The position numbers were made by a program, and so were the translations under genes. Positions 27,388 to 35,660 of a stretch of 64,000 nt of DNA are shown piece by piece (the first letter of the stretch is position 1; each line of letters begins with the position of its first letter). The notes below the pieces were generated by a model, which did no database searches, had not been told where the DNA came from, and saw nothing but the letters and a program-made list of their open reading frames with translations. Source of the stretch: Polaromonas sp. (GTDB lineage Bacteria > Pseudomonadota > Gammaproteobacteria > Burkholderiales > Burkholderiaceae_C); contig JAUXPP010000126.1 of NCBI GenBank assembly GCA_030683705.1, forward strand, positions 1 through 64,000, given 5' to 3'.

Positions 27388-28104
27388 ATGAACAACACGC
27401 CTTTGCAACCCGCACCGGCCGCTTCCGGCCGCCCACTTGGTCACATTGCGAACGGAAATAATCCAGCGGAGATGCATTCCGCGCAGGTCAAACGCGTCTT
27501 GCGAAACACCTATGCACTGCTGGCCATGACACTTCTGTTTAGCGCAGGAGTTGCAGTGGCCGCCAGCACGATGCAATTGCCTGCTCCAGGGCTGGTGATA
27601 ACGCTGGCGGGGTTCTTCGGCCTTTTGTTCGCCATCCACAAACTGCAGAACAGTGGCTGGGCTTTGCCCCTGGTGTTTATGTTGACAGGGTTTATGGGTT
27701 ACACCCTGGGCCCACTGCTGACGCATTCCCTGGCCTTGCCGGGAGGCGCACAGACCGTCACACTGGCGTTGGCTGCGACGGGAGGCACCTTCCTGGCGCT
27801 TTCGGGCTACGTGCTCCTGACTCGGCGCGACTTCAGCTTTTTGGGTGGATTTCTGCTTGTAGGGATGGTGATCGCGCTGATTGCCGGCGTGGCGGCTATG
27901 TTTTTGCAGATACCCGCTTTGGCCTTGGCTGTGTCGGCCTCTGTAGCCTTGCTGTCTGCAGGACTGATTCTCTTTGAGACAAGCCGTATCGTTAACGGTG
28001 GAGAAAGCAATTACGTTTTGGCTACCGTGGGCCTGTATGTATCGGTTTTCAACCTCTTCACCAGCCTTCTGAGCCTGTTCGGTATTGGCGGCTCAAGTGA
28101 GTAA
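27388..28104 (+). CDS. Bax inhibitor-1 / YccA family membrane protein
   Basis: A 238-residue protein with a soluble N-terminus (about 1-45) and seven hydrophobic segments. It starts SAQVKRVLRNTYALLAMTLLFSA, the standard BI-1/YccA entry motif, and has SALILFETSRI-like AGLILFETSRIVNGGESNYV near the sixth and seventh helices. YccA inhibits FtsH; BI-1 proteins are pH-sensitive Ca2+ leak channels. It likely shares an operon with the upstream hibernation-like factor. The N-terminal proline-rich leader is longer than in core-genome YccA. Confidence 0.88.
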   Translation: MNNTPLQPAPAASGRPLGHIANGNNPAEMHSAQVKRVLRNTYALLAMTLLFSAGVAVAASTMQLPAPGLVITLAGFFGLLFAIHKLQNSGWALPLVFMLTGFMGYTLGPLLTHSLALPGGAQTVTLALAATGGTFLALSGYVLLTRRDFSFLGGFLLVGMVIALIAGVAAMFLQIPALALAVSASVALLSAGLILFETSRIVNGGESNYVLATVGLYVSVFNLFTSLLSLFGIGGSSE

Positions 28105-28356
28105 CAGTGCGGGCGCCGCGTATAAGCTCGCGCACCGCCCTGCGCAGCAGATGCTGCTGCCCCACTGCCTTGTATATCGGACTCGCAGTCTTGCGACCAA
28201 TACGGTGCCCATCAAGTCCGGGGGGGTAAAACCTGTGCGGCTGAACGCTGCAACAAGGCCTTCAGCAGAGGCTCGAATTGAAGTGGCACCGTGATGGCAG
28301 GGACCCGCAGCGTAGACCACCTGTTTAACTTCAGCTAAGTTTTAGAAAAAGCAAGA

Positions 28357-28875
28357 ATGGAAAAAATACTTTCGGGGGTGGGATCGCTGCTTTACGGCAT
28401 GAGATTTACCATGCTGTTTTTTTATGTAGGCCTGGTGGCGATCATCTTCGGCATTTTGGGGAAGTTCCTGCTGGAAACCTTCAAGCTGATGAGTACATTA
28501 CTATTTGGCGATCTGGAAAAGATCGACCTCATCATTAAGGTGCTCGAACTGGTAGACATGACGATGGTGGCGCAGCTTGTTTGGGTTGTGGCGCTGGCGG
28601 GTGTATCTCTCTTTGTGACCACAGGACACTTTGACAAAACTGACATGAAAAAGCCTGACTGGCTGGATCACGTCAATACCTACAACCTCAAGCTAAAGCT
28701 CGCATTCGCCATCATCTCCATCTCGGGCGTTCATGCGTTGAAGACTTACTTGAGTGGCGACCTGACTTTGGAAAACATCCAGGTGGTGACGATGGTGGCG
28801 ATCATTCACTTTACTTTTGTACTTTCTGCGATAGGTATCTCTTTCGCGGAGCGCCTGACGCGGGACAAGACATAA
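28357..28875 (+). CDS. YqhA / UPF0114 family membrane protein
   Basis: A 172-residue protein with four hydrophobic segments. It begins MEKILSGVGSLLYGMRFTML and continues LELVDMTMVAQLVWVVALAG, typical of YqhA. The gene lies 57 bp upstream of another small membrane-protein gene on the same strand. The family is of unknown function; it appears in stress-resistance islands. No strong ribosome binding site is visible. Confidence 0.82.
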   Translation: MEKILSGVGSLLYGMRFTMLFFYVGLVAIIFGILGKFLLETFKLMSTLLFGDLEKIDLIIKVLELVDMTMVAQLVWVVALAGVSLFVTTGHFDKTDMKKPDWLDHVNTYNLKLKLAFAIISISGVHALKTYLSGDLTLENIQVVTMVAIIHFTFVLSAIGISFAERLTRDKT

Positions 28876-28932
28876 GCTGGCTAAGCAGCAAGAAGACTTG
28901 GTCCAGGTTTGGGCATCAAATAGGGGTAATCA

Positions 28933-29400
28933 ATGATCGACGCGATCTTGCATAGTGTTCATGTGCTGTCCATCACAGTATGGATTGGTGGCATGGTGTT
29001 TGCGCACTTCTTTTTCCGACCGGCGCTAGCTCAGTTAGAGGCTGAGTTGAGGGTACGGTTGATGCACGACGTGCTCGGGCGATTTTTTCATGCGGTACTC
29101 GTGGCGTCGTTGCTGACTCTGGCCAGCGGCGTGTGGATGCTCGGTCGGGTAGCAAAGCAAGTTGTGCAGTCCGGGGGCAACTTTGAGATGCCGCTTGCCT
29201 GGACCATCATGGCAGTACTGGGGGTAGTAATGGTGGCGATATTTATGCACACCCGATTCGTGCTTTTCAAGAGGCTAAGCCGGGCCGTGGCTATGAATGA
29301 GTGGGCTGCTGGTGGCGCGGTCGTGGCTCAGATTCGCACATGGGAGTGGATCAACCTCGGCCTGGGTGTTCTCGTGCTGCTGGTGATGCTGATGAGCTGA
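28933..29400 (+). CDS. CopD-like integral membrane protein
   Basis: A 155-residue, four-helix protein. MIDAILHSVHVLSITVWIGG followed by MVFAHFFFRPAL has the buried histidines and WIGGM motif typical of CopD/YwcE-type proteins. No periplasmic copper-binding CopC domain is present. It is last of the rightward run of small membrane proteins. A role in copper or haem-linked membrane chemistry is only a family-based guess. Confidence 0.7.
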   Translation: MIDAILHSVHVLSITVWIGGMVFAHFFFRPALAQLEAELRVRLMHDVLGRFFHAVLVASLLTLASGVWMLGRVAKQVVQSGGNFEMPLAWTIMAVLGVVMVAIFMHTRFVLFKRLSRAVAMNEWAAGGAVVAQIRTWEWINLGLGVLVLLVMLMS

Positions 29401-29577
29401 CCGACCCGCATAGAAGTATTTGGCGGACATTCCCTACGTCGTTGCCGTACCGATCAGGTCGACGCTCCAAAAATCCACTGCGCGACTCCTTTAGGCCAGC
29501 CTACAAGCAACAGATGATCGGCATAGAGATACACCAGCCCGCACCCGTCTAATTTCCCACTAACATGCTCTCCCTAT

Positions 29578-30033
29578 CTAGGAAATCACGTATGCAGGAA
29601 GAAGCCGAACGGCGGTTTGTAGGAACTGAAACTCTTCATCAATGATTTCTTGGGGCGGAAAGTCGAAGTGGCAGAACGTTCCAAAAAGACCGCCGTTGTT
29701 GGTTGTGAGCGGTAGACCGACGTAGCTGTTCAGCACGCCCTTGTAAATATGGCCTTGAAGGCGGCCGTCAGCCGCCGAGTTTTGCGTCCTGAACGAGCCG
29801 TCTTTGAGAACGAATTGGCAAAAACTATGCTCCAGCGGTACCTCCAATAAATTTTGCGGTACCACCTCGCCCTGCTTATCCACGACTGCTACGTTGCGCA
29901 TTATCCCGTTGTCAAGCCTGTAAACGGCGGTGAATCGGTGAGCAACGCGTTTGTTGAGTAGGATCAATCCTGCGTTCAGCCCACTGCCTTGTAGGGCATC
30001 TTTGAACCCTGACAGGGCGGAATTGTGATTCAT
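29578..30033 (-). CDS. GAF-domain protein
   Basis: A 151-residue single GAF domain. Features are TAVYRLDNGIMRNVAVVDKQGE, LEHSFCQFVLKDG and SYVGLPLTTNNGGLFGTFCHFD. Ligand unknown. Its ATG overlaps the TGA of the upstream receiver gene (ATGA). It belongs to a decayed signalling set; the attached kinase upstream is only a fragment. Confidence 0.8.
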   Translation of the reverse strand: MNHNSALSGFKDALQGSGLNAGLILLNKRVAHRFTAVYRLDNGIMRNVAVVDKQGEVVPQNLLEVPLEHSFCQFVLKDGSFRTQNSAADGRLQGHIYKGVLNSYVGLPLTTNNGGLFGTFCHFDFPPQEIIDEEFQFLQTAVRLLPAYVIS

Positions 30034-30398
30034 GTTTTGTGAGCCTCTGCCTTAATGGATTGCTCTGCCAGAATTCGGAGCAGGTTGTCGACGTCAACGG
30101 GCTTGACGAGATGGTGGTCAAATCCAGCGGCCTTCGACAACACCCGGTCATGTTCTTGACCATAGCCGGTCAACGCCACAAAAGTTCCGAGATGAGGCAC
30201 CTTCTCTCGAAGCCGCTTTGCAAGCTCATACCCGTTCATATCGGGCAGGCCGATGTCAAGAATATATGAGTCGTAAGCCCGCTGATCCATCGAGCTGAGC
30301 GCCGTTTTGGCGTCACAAAAAACGGCGACCTCATGGCCGAAGGCTTCGAGAAACTGCCCCAGCGTGTAGGCTGCATCCCTATTGTCATCGACCACCAT
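30030..30398 (-). CDS. Receiver-domain protein, probably the detached C-terminus of a hybrid kinase
   Basis: A 122-residue receiver with VVDDNRDAAYTL, phospho-acceptor in DIGLPDMNG, T in VALTGYG and K in LVKPVD. The upstream kinase fragment ends in TAA at 30419-30417, and this frame continues directly after it as GSPLKLMVVDDNRD with no shift. In hybrid kinases the HATPase domain runs into exactly this sequence, so the two were probably one polypeptide separated by a nonsense mutation. Reinitiation at ATG 30398 could still make the receiver. Confidence 0.75.
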   Translation of the reverse strand: MVVDDNRDAAYTLGQFLEAFGHEVAVFCDAKTALSSMDQRAYDSYILDIGLPDMNGYELAKRLREKVPHLGTFVALTGYGQEHDRVLSKAAGFDHHLVKPVDVDNLLRILAEQSIKAEAHKT

Positions 30399-30416
30399 AA
30401 GCTTAAGCGGACTACC

Positions 30417-30668
30417 TTAGCTTTTGCCGAGGGTTGGTCCATCGTTGGCAAGCACCTGCGCGGGTGGCTCTGCGCGGGGAAGCGTCATCTCGAAGGTACT
30501 GCCCTGGCCCAATCCCTTGCTTAGCGCTCGCACCTGCCCCTCATGCAGCTCGACCAAAGACTTCACTAGGGATAAGCCCAATCCCAACCCTCCTTGGGAC
30601 CGGTCCGGTGTACGCTCACCTTGTGCGAAGAGCTCAAACACATGAGGAAGCAGCGCGGCATCGATTCC
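30417..30668 (-). pseudogene. Histidine kinase C-terminal fragment (HATPase domain end)
   Basis: The recognisable part starts GIDAALLPHVFELFAQGE and ends GLGQGSTFEMTLPRAEP. These are the N-terminal lid, G1/F box (GGLGLGLSLVKSLVELHEG) and final strand of a HATPase_c domain. The N-box, HisKA and sensor are missing. Upstream of about 30668 the frame turns to unrelated sequence, exactly where the JetD fragment begins on the other strand. This marks a recombination or deletion joint. Confidence 0.75.
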
Positions 30669-31327
30669 GAATCTTGGGATCTTCGAAGATTCTTGACCGG
30701 CTTCCTCTGTCCGCCCGTCGAATTCTCGGGGTGTCCAAGCTACCTGCGACGCCGCGCTATGTTGTCGTGGCGGGACCTGCTGAACCCAAAGCCGTATTGT
30801 TGATCGAGAACTCCACGACTTATGAAGAGGCGGTGCGAGCTGGCTTGGATAAATCGGTGGCGTTGATCGCCGCATACGGCTATGGACTCAATATGATGAC
30901 CGACAGCGCTGCGGGGTGGGCGCTTGTAGAGAGCCTCACACAGGGGCGGTGCGAAGTTCTTTCCCGTAGCGGACAAGCTCATCGTTTGACCAACTTGCTG
31001 GAGCATCCCAATCTCTACTTTTGGGGCGATCTCGATCGAGAAGGTCTGAGGATTGCGATGGCACTGCGTGCCAAGCTGCCTCACTTGAAGCTCAGCGCGT
31101 TTTACCAACCAATGGCTGATTTGGCACGCAATAAGACTACATCCCACCCCTATGCTCTCTTCTGTGGAAAGGCAAATCAGCAGGCTTGGCGCCATACAGC
31201 TGATAAGCAGTTTGATGCGCTGGCTTCTGTTTGCGCGTTGCGGGCGGTAGATCAGGAGGCGGTCAACCTGTCTGTGTTTGCGGGCCTTGTTACCCAAGCG
31301 TTGACGTTGGCTCCCGAAGAAGAGTGA
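30669..31327 (+). pseudogene. jetD: C-terminal fragment of Wadjet nuclease JetD (DUF2220)
   Basis: About 218 residues ending at 31327. AVLLIENSTTYEEAVRAGLD and YFWGDLDREGLRIAMAL are the conserved acidic motifs (E; DxD) of the TOPRIM-like catalytic domain of JetD, which cuts plasmid DNA in the Wadjet defence system. The N-terminal half of JetD and all of jetA, jetB and jetC are absent. The reading frame extends left to 30434, but that part only mirrors the antisense kinase fragment. This is a defence-gene remnant; solo activity is doubtful. Confidence 0.72.
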
Positions 31328-31492
31328 GTCGCGCGCGCGGCGCCTCTGATTCACCGCGGTATGTGTTGGCACCGCATCTTGGACCTCTGACTTGAACGCA
31401 AAGCCTGGAATCGGCGATCAATTTGGCATGTCGCCAGCCCAGTACCGCCAACGCTATTCATGGACATTAACAGTATGTATGGCTGAGTCGAT

Positions 31493-31599
31493 GTTGCGTT
31501 TATATAATACGCAACAATTTATGCAGCATTTGTCGCGTTAATGTAGTTTTTCAATCTTGATTGTGCGAAATATATGACAATATAAGCAACATTTGTTGC
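31493..31599. promoter_or_regulatory. Operator pair with GTTGC dyads before the HTH-IetAS operon
   Basis: Dyad 1: GTTGCGT (31493-31499) and ACGCAAC (31509-31515), with TATAAT at 31503-31508 in the spacer. Dyad 2: GCAACATTTGTTGC (31586-31599), a perfect palindrome. Further single copies of the word lie between and after them. The -10-like box inside dyad 1 suggests repression by blocking RNA polymerase. The HTH protein at 31624 is the obvious candidate binder. Confidence 0.65.
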
Positions 31600-31623
31600 G
31601 TTATTTGTTGCCTACGCGATAGA

Positions 31624-32073
31624 ATGAATTCACTGGTCACCTCCCAAAAAATGCCCAAAGCTGCTGTCCAAAGTCATCTTCAGAGCCTTGTCTGCGAGCG
31701 GGTGCGATTGGGTAGTGCTTGTGAGCTTGGGAGAGCTTCTAATGTGCATCGTTCGACGGTGCTTCGATTTTGCGAATCTGGTCGCGCGACAGCCCGGACG
31801 GCGCAAAAATTGCAGAGTGGTTTGACGGCTCTTGCTTCAAGTCATGGGTCACCGCATGTGTTTGGACGGGAAAAACTGGCGCCCTCTGGGTCGCCTCAGG
31901 CGTCCGTTTTGGAGATCCCTCAAGACTTGAAGGCATTACGCTCTATGTTGCAAACATTAATTGCCTTAATTGATGGTCAGGCGCTGGTTTCGCCTCAGGT
32001 TAAAGCTACAACTGCGATGGGCGTTGAGCAGGTAGATGCCATCGAGTCGCGCACATCAACTGCAGGAGGCTAG
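31624..32073 (+). CDS. HTH regulator at the head of the IetAS-like operon
   Basis: A 149-residue protein. LGRASNVHRSTVLRFCESGR (about 38-57) is a helix-turn-helix of the XRE or resolvase-like kind. The C-terminal half is a helical segment DLKALRSMLQTLIALIDGQ, likely for dimerisation. ATG 31624 is chosen over the TTG frame start at 31561 because the latter lies inside the palindromic operator region. The stop is 3 bp before ietA. It probably autoregulates the operon through the upstream GTTGC dyads. Confidence 0.65.
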   Translation: MNSLVTSQKMPKAAVQSHLQSLVCERVRLGSACELGRASNVHRSTVLRFCESGRATARTAQKLQSGLTALASSHGSPHVFGREKLAPSGSPQASVLEIPQDLKALRSMLQTLIALIDGQALVSPQVKATTAMGVEQVDAIESRTSTAGG

Positions 32074-32076
32074 ATC

Positions 32077-33114
32077 ATGGGAACATCAAATCTTCGACCG
32101 GACCAAAGGGATGCCTTTCAGCGCACCTTGGATGTTATTTCTGAAAGTCGTCGCACTCGAAGCTCAGTCGAAAGCAACGTCCAAAAGTCTTTGCTTGAGC
32201 CGAGTGAACCAAGTCAAGTTAGTTTGACTTTGCCCCCTCAAATTGCCGAGCTAGTCTTTGAGCTGCCAGTCCGGCGCCGGTTGACTGATTTGGTGCTTGG
32301 TGCAAGCACCGTCGAAGAGGTGCGCGAGTTTTTGTATGAATTTTCACAAGTAGCCACGCTGCGCAATCATTCTTTAGAGCCACGTCATACGATTCTTCTT
32401 GTAGGGCCGCCTGGTAACGGAAAGACTAGCCTGGTAGAGGTAATTGCAAGCGAGCTTTCTCTTCCGCTGTTGGCTGTGCGGTATGACGCGATCGTTGATA
32501 GTTATCTCGGTGAAACGTCCAATAGGATCCGCCAGCTTATCGATTTCGCGACGCGCACGCCCTGCGTTCTCTTCTTTGACGAGTTTGATGCGATTGGCAA
32601 AGAGCGAAGTGATACCCAGGAAACGGGCGAAATCAAACGAGTTGTCAGTTCCCTGCTCATGCAGATGGACCGCCTTCCAAGTCACGCGGTAGTGGCTTGC
32701 GCGACCAACCATCCCGAGATGCTGGATCGCGCCGTATGGCGAAGATTTCAGGTGCGTCTTGAAATTTCTCCTCCTACACGTGAGGAGCTTGGTGTTTGGT
32801 ATGACCGATTCCAGCGCTCGCTTGGGCAAAAGTCCACTCTGGGGGAGGATAAATTCATACACGCCATGTCTGGCCGCAGCATGGCGGAGATTGAACAGTT
32901 CATGCTCGACGTGAAAAGAAAGCTGGTGTTATTCGGGGATAAACTGAATGCCACCCAGGCTGTAGAGCAAGTTTTAGCAAGAATGAATAGCCAGCCTGGT
33001 AAAACAACACCAGCCAGGGAGGCAAATGGGAAACTATCCACTCGTAAGACTTCAGCGAGAGCCAGCAAAAAGCAAGCGCCTGACGGGCAGACCTCCGGGG
33101 GGATTTCCAGCTAA
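32077..33114 (+). CDS. ietA: AAA+ ATPase, IetA-like
   Basis: A 345-residue AAA+ protein. Walker A is GPPGNGKT (110-117), Walker B is VLFFDEFD (164-171), sensor 1 lies in VACATNHPE and the arginine finger region is RAVWRRF. AGGAGG precedes the ATG. It is paired with a subtilisin-like protease whose start overlaps its 3' end by 89 bp. This pairing is that of IetA-IetS, first described as a plasmid-stability toxin-antitoxin pair in pTi-SAKURA and later listed among anti-phage systems. The ATPase is thought to restrain or regulate the protease. Identification is by motif and order. Confidence 0.8.
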   Translation: MGTSNLRPDQRDAFQRTLDVISESRRTRSSVESNVQKSLLEPSEPSQVSLTLPPQIAELVFELPVRRRLTDLVLGASTVEEVREFLYEFSQVATLRNHSLEPRHTILLVGPPGNGKTSLVEVIASELSLPLLAVRYDAIVDSYLGETSNRIRQLIDFATRTPCVLFFDEFDAIGKERSDTQETGEIKRVVSSLLMQMDRLPSHAVVACATNHPEMLDRAVWRRFQVRLEISPPTREELGVWYDRFQRSLGQKSTLGEDKFIHAMSGRSMAEIEQFMLDVKRKLVLFGDKLNATQAVEQVLARMNSQPGKTTPAREANGKLSTRKTSARASKKQAPDGQTSGGISS

Positions 33115-35659
33115 GCTTCCCTATACCCGCCAACTCGAGAGGTTGGGCGAGAAATTTAACGCCGCAAGCGAAGCACTGGAAACTTTCCAAGGCGATGTTC
33201 AGGTAGTCGCAGATCCGCGCGCAGTTATTCCAGAGCGAGCTCTCGTGCTGGAATTGCTGGGTTCGGTGACAAATTTCGAGCAAGCTGCACAAGCTCTAGG
33301 ACTCGAGTGGTTAGGGAGCATGAGCCCTGACAAAAGCAGTCCAAGCGCGTCGTCCGAAGGGGACGAATCCCAAGAGGACGATGAAGCGCCCGAGGGTGAC
33401 GAGGCTCAAGCAAAAGTCTTCTATCTGACCATGCCCAGTGAGCAGGGGTTGAGGTCGCTATTGGCAGCCTGGGCGCGATTTACAAAAGGTCAGCAGCCGC
33501 GCACCACTAAGGAAACGCCGCTATGGGCTATGTTCGCGTATCTGAAAGACCTGCGAACCTGGTCAAGTCAAGATCGAGTCGACCCTATTTTGGTGCGATA
33601 CGTCAAAGCCCGTCTGGAATCCCAACCGGACGCCTTGGTCGCTGTCGAGGTTGATCTTTGGTACAGGAATGAACGACAACGACGTGACCAAGCTCTGCAG
33701 AAGCTCAAGAACCTGACCAAGGAAGTCGGGGGAAACTTCATCGATGAAATAGAGATTCCGGAGATTCAATACCAAGGGGTGCTGGTCCAGATGCCGGGTA
33801 GTGTCGCCCTGCAGATGATCAATGGCGGCGAGGTCGGGCTAGCAGGCCTGGACGAAATCATGCGTATTCGTCCGCAAGCCGCATTCGAAGGTGATGAGCT
33901 GGTCTCGCTGGAGGGGCCACAAGTTTTGTCCGAAAACCAGGTGCCGACCGATGTCAAGTGTGTAGCGGCCATTCTCGACGGATACCCAGTCACGCAGCAT
34001 GAGGCGCTGGCGGGTCGCCTCGTTGTACAGGAAGTCGATGTTTCTGCCGCCGAGGCTCCTGCGGCCGCGCGATTACATGGCACCGCTATGGCGTCGCTGA
34101 TCGTGCGTGGCGATCTCGCCAAAAATGAACTGCCGCTGCAATCGCCGCTGGCTGTAATTCCCGTCCTGTCTGTTAACACTCGCAATACCGAAACAACGCC
34201 GTCCGGAAAACTGGCTATCGGAGTGATCTATCGCGCGCTGACAGCGTTGGTGGAATTGCGAAAACAACCGACATCTGCACTTTCACAGGTGGTTGTTGTG
34301 AACCATTCGATATGTGACACGCAGTTGCCCTTTGTACGGGCCACTTCTCCATGGGCGAGTCTGATCGATTATTTCGGCCATCATCATCGGTTACTTTTCA
34401 TCGTCAGTGCCGGCAACATTCCTGCAGCCATTCCCGTCGCGGGAGTAAGTACCATGCAGGAGTTGCTGGCCCTGGACCCCCAGGTTCGCGACGCACGAGT
34501 AATTGGGAGTCTTCGCGAATCGAGCGGAACTCGTGGATTGCTCTGCCCCGCCGAAACCGTAAATGGGTTGACCGTGGGAGCATTACACCAAGACGGTGGG
34601 GTCGGCGCGGCCTCCGGAACCGAGATTGATCCCTTCCAAGGCTTGGAAATGACCAGCTTGAATTCCGCGCTGGGACTCGGCGTTAATCGAAGCGTCAAAC
34701 CGGATCTCGCAAAGGCTGGGGGACGATCTTCACTAGGCATCTCGACCAACGCTGCGGGTCAAGTTCAAGTTCATCCTGCCAGATCGACGGCCATGGGGCA
34801 CAAGGTCGCTCGACCCGGGCTGGGTGGCGAGGCCAACCGATACGGTCTGTCTGCAGGAACAAGTGACGCTGCGGCACTAACCACACGCTCTGCAGTGCAA
34901 ATAGCTGGAGTGCTAGATGAGGTTTTTCAGCAAGACGGTGAGGAGTGGAGCAAGCGTCCGACGAGGGCCGCGATACTTAAAACTTTGTTGGTTCACGGCG
35001 CCCGATGGGGTGATGTCGGGGAGCTCCTCTACAAGACAATCATGGACCCGGCCAGTCCGGCGAAACGCCAAGCAGAAAAGAACGAGACCACCCGCTATAT
35101 CGGCTTCGGGAAGATAGAGGCAGATCGGGTGCTGGATGGCACGCACAATCGCATCACGCTTTTGGCTGATGACTTGATCAAGTCAGATGAGCGGCACGTC
35201 TTCAAGCTGCCCATTCCGACACATATGCTTCGATCCAGGGATCTGCGAAGCATCACACTCACGCTTTCCTGGACCACCCCTATCGTCATCTTCTCCAGCG
35301 ATTATCGAGGTGTTGGACTTAAGCTGGTTGACAGCGACGGAAAGCAGATTTTCTGGAAGGGCGTCAAAAGAGATGAGGTCATGCAACCGGTACTGACTGC
35401 GATGGAGCGTGGCACCGTGGTGCATATGCAGCTGGCGGGCTCCACCCTCTGGCAGCACGGAAAGTCTGGCGGTCACGCCTTGGAGATCGGCGTTCAGGCC
35501 ATGGCCAAACACGGTTCGACCAAAGGTATGGCTGTGCCTTACGCGCTCGCCATGACTTTGGAGGTTGCCCAGTCTGTCGATACGAAGATTTACGAGCAGG
35601 TACGAGGGCACATCCGCGCACGTCAGCAACAGCGTGCGAGAACAATATTAAGGAGCTGA
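33026..35659 (+). CDS. ietS: S8 subtilisin-like serine protease, IetS-like
   Basis: An 877-residue protein with a complete S8 triad: D318 (AAILDGYP), H351 (RLHGTAMAS) and S613 (SAGTSDAAA), plus oxyanion N464 (SAGN). The first 300 residues are a family-specific N-terminal region with an acidic stretch (DESQEDDEAPEGDEAQ). The C-terminal 200 residues are beta-rich. There is no signal peptide, so it acts in the cytosol. The start MGNYPLVRL and RPPGGFPAKLPYTR are typical of this protease group and confirm that the 89-bp overlap with the ATPase gene is real. Confidence 0.85.
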   Translation: MGNYPLVRLQREPAKSKRLTGRPPGGFPAKLPYTRQLERLGEKFNAASEALETFQGDVQVVADPRAVIPERALVLELLGSVTNFEQAAQALGLEWLGSMSPDKSSPSASSEGDESQEDDEAPEGDEAQAKVFYLTMPSEQGLRSLLAAWARFTKGQQPRTTKETPLWAMFAYLKDLRTWSSQDRVDPILVRYVKARLESQPDALVAVEVDLWYRNERQRRDQALQKLKNLTKEVGGNFIDEIEIPEIQYQGVLVQMPGSVALQMINGGEVGLAGLDEIMRIRPQAAFEGDELVSLEGPQVLSENQVPTDVKCVAAILDGYPVTQHEALAGRLVVQEVDVSAAEAPAAARLHGTAMASLIVRGDLAKNELPLQSPLAVIPVLSVNTRNTETTPSGKLAIGVIYRALTALVELRKQPTSALSQVVVVNHSICDTQLPFVRATSPWASLIDYFGHHHRLLFIVSAGNIPAAIPVAGVSTMQELLALDPQVRDARVIGSLRESSGTRGLLCPAETVNGLTVGALHQDGGVGAASGTEIDPFQGLEMTSLNSALGLGVNRSVKPDLAKAGGRSSLGISTNAAGQVQVHPARSTAMGHKVARPGLGGEANRYGLSAGTSDAAALTTRSAVQIAGVLDEVFQQDGEEWSKRPTRAAILKTLLVHGARWGDVGELLYKTIMDPASPAKRQAEKNETTRYIGFGKIEADRVLDGTHNRITLLADDLIKSDERHVFKLPIPTHMLRSRDLRSITLTLSWTTPIVIFSSDYRGVGLKLVDSDGKQIFWKGVKRDEVMQPVLTAMERGTVVHMQLAGSTLWQHGKSGGHALEIGVQAMAKHGSTKGMAVPYALAMTLEVAQSVDTKIYEQVRGHIRARQQQRARTILRS

Positions 35660-35660
35660 A

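Noticed and set aside
5940-31327. Heat-resistance (LHR/tLST) island
   Set aside because: Although YqhA and other stress genes occur, ClpK, small heat-shock proteins, FtsH, YfdX and DegP of that island are absent.
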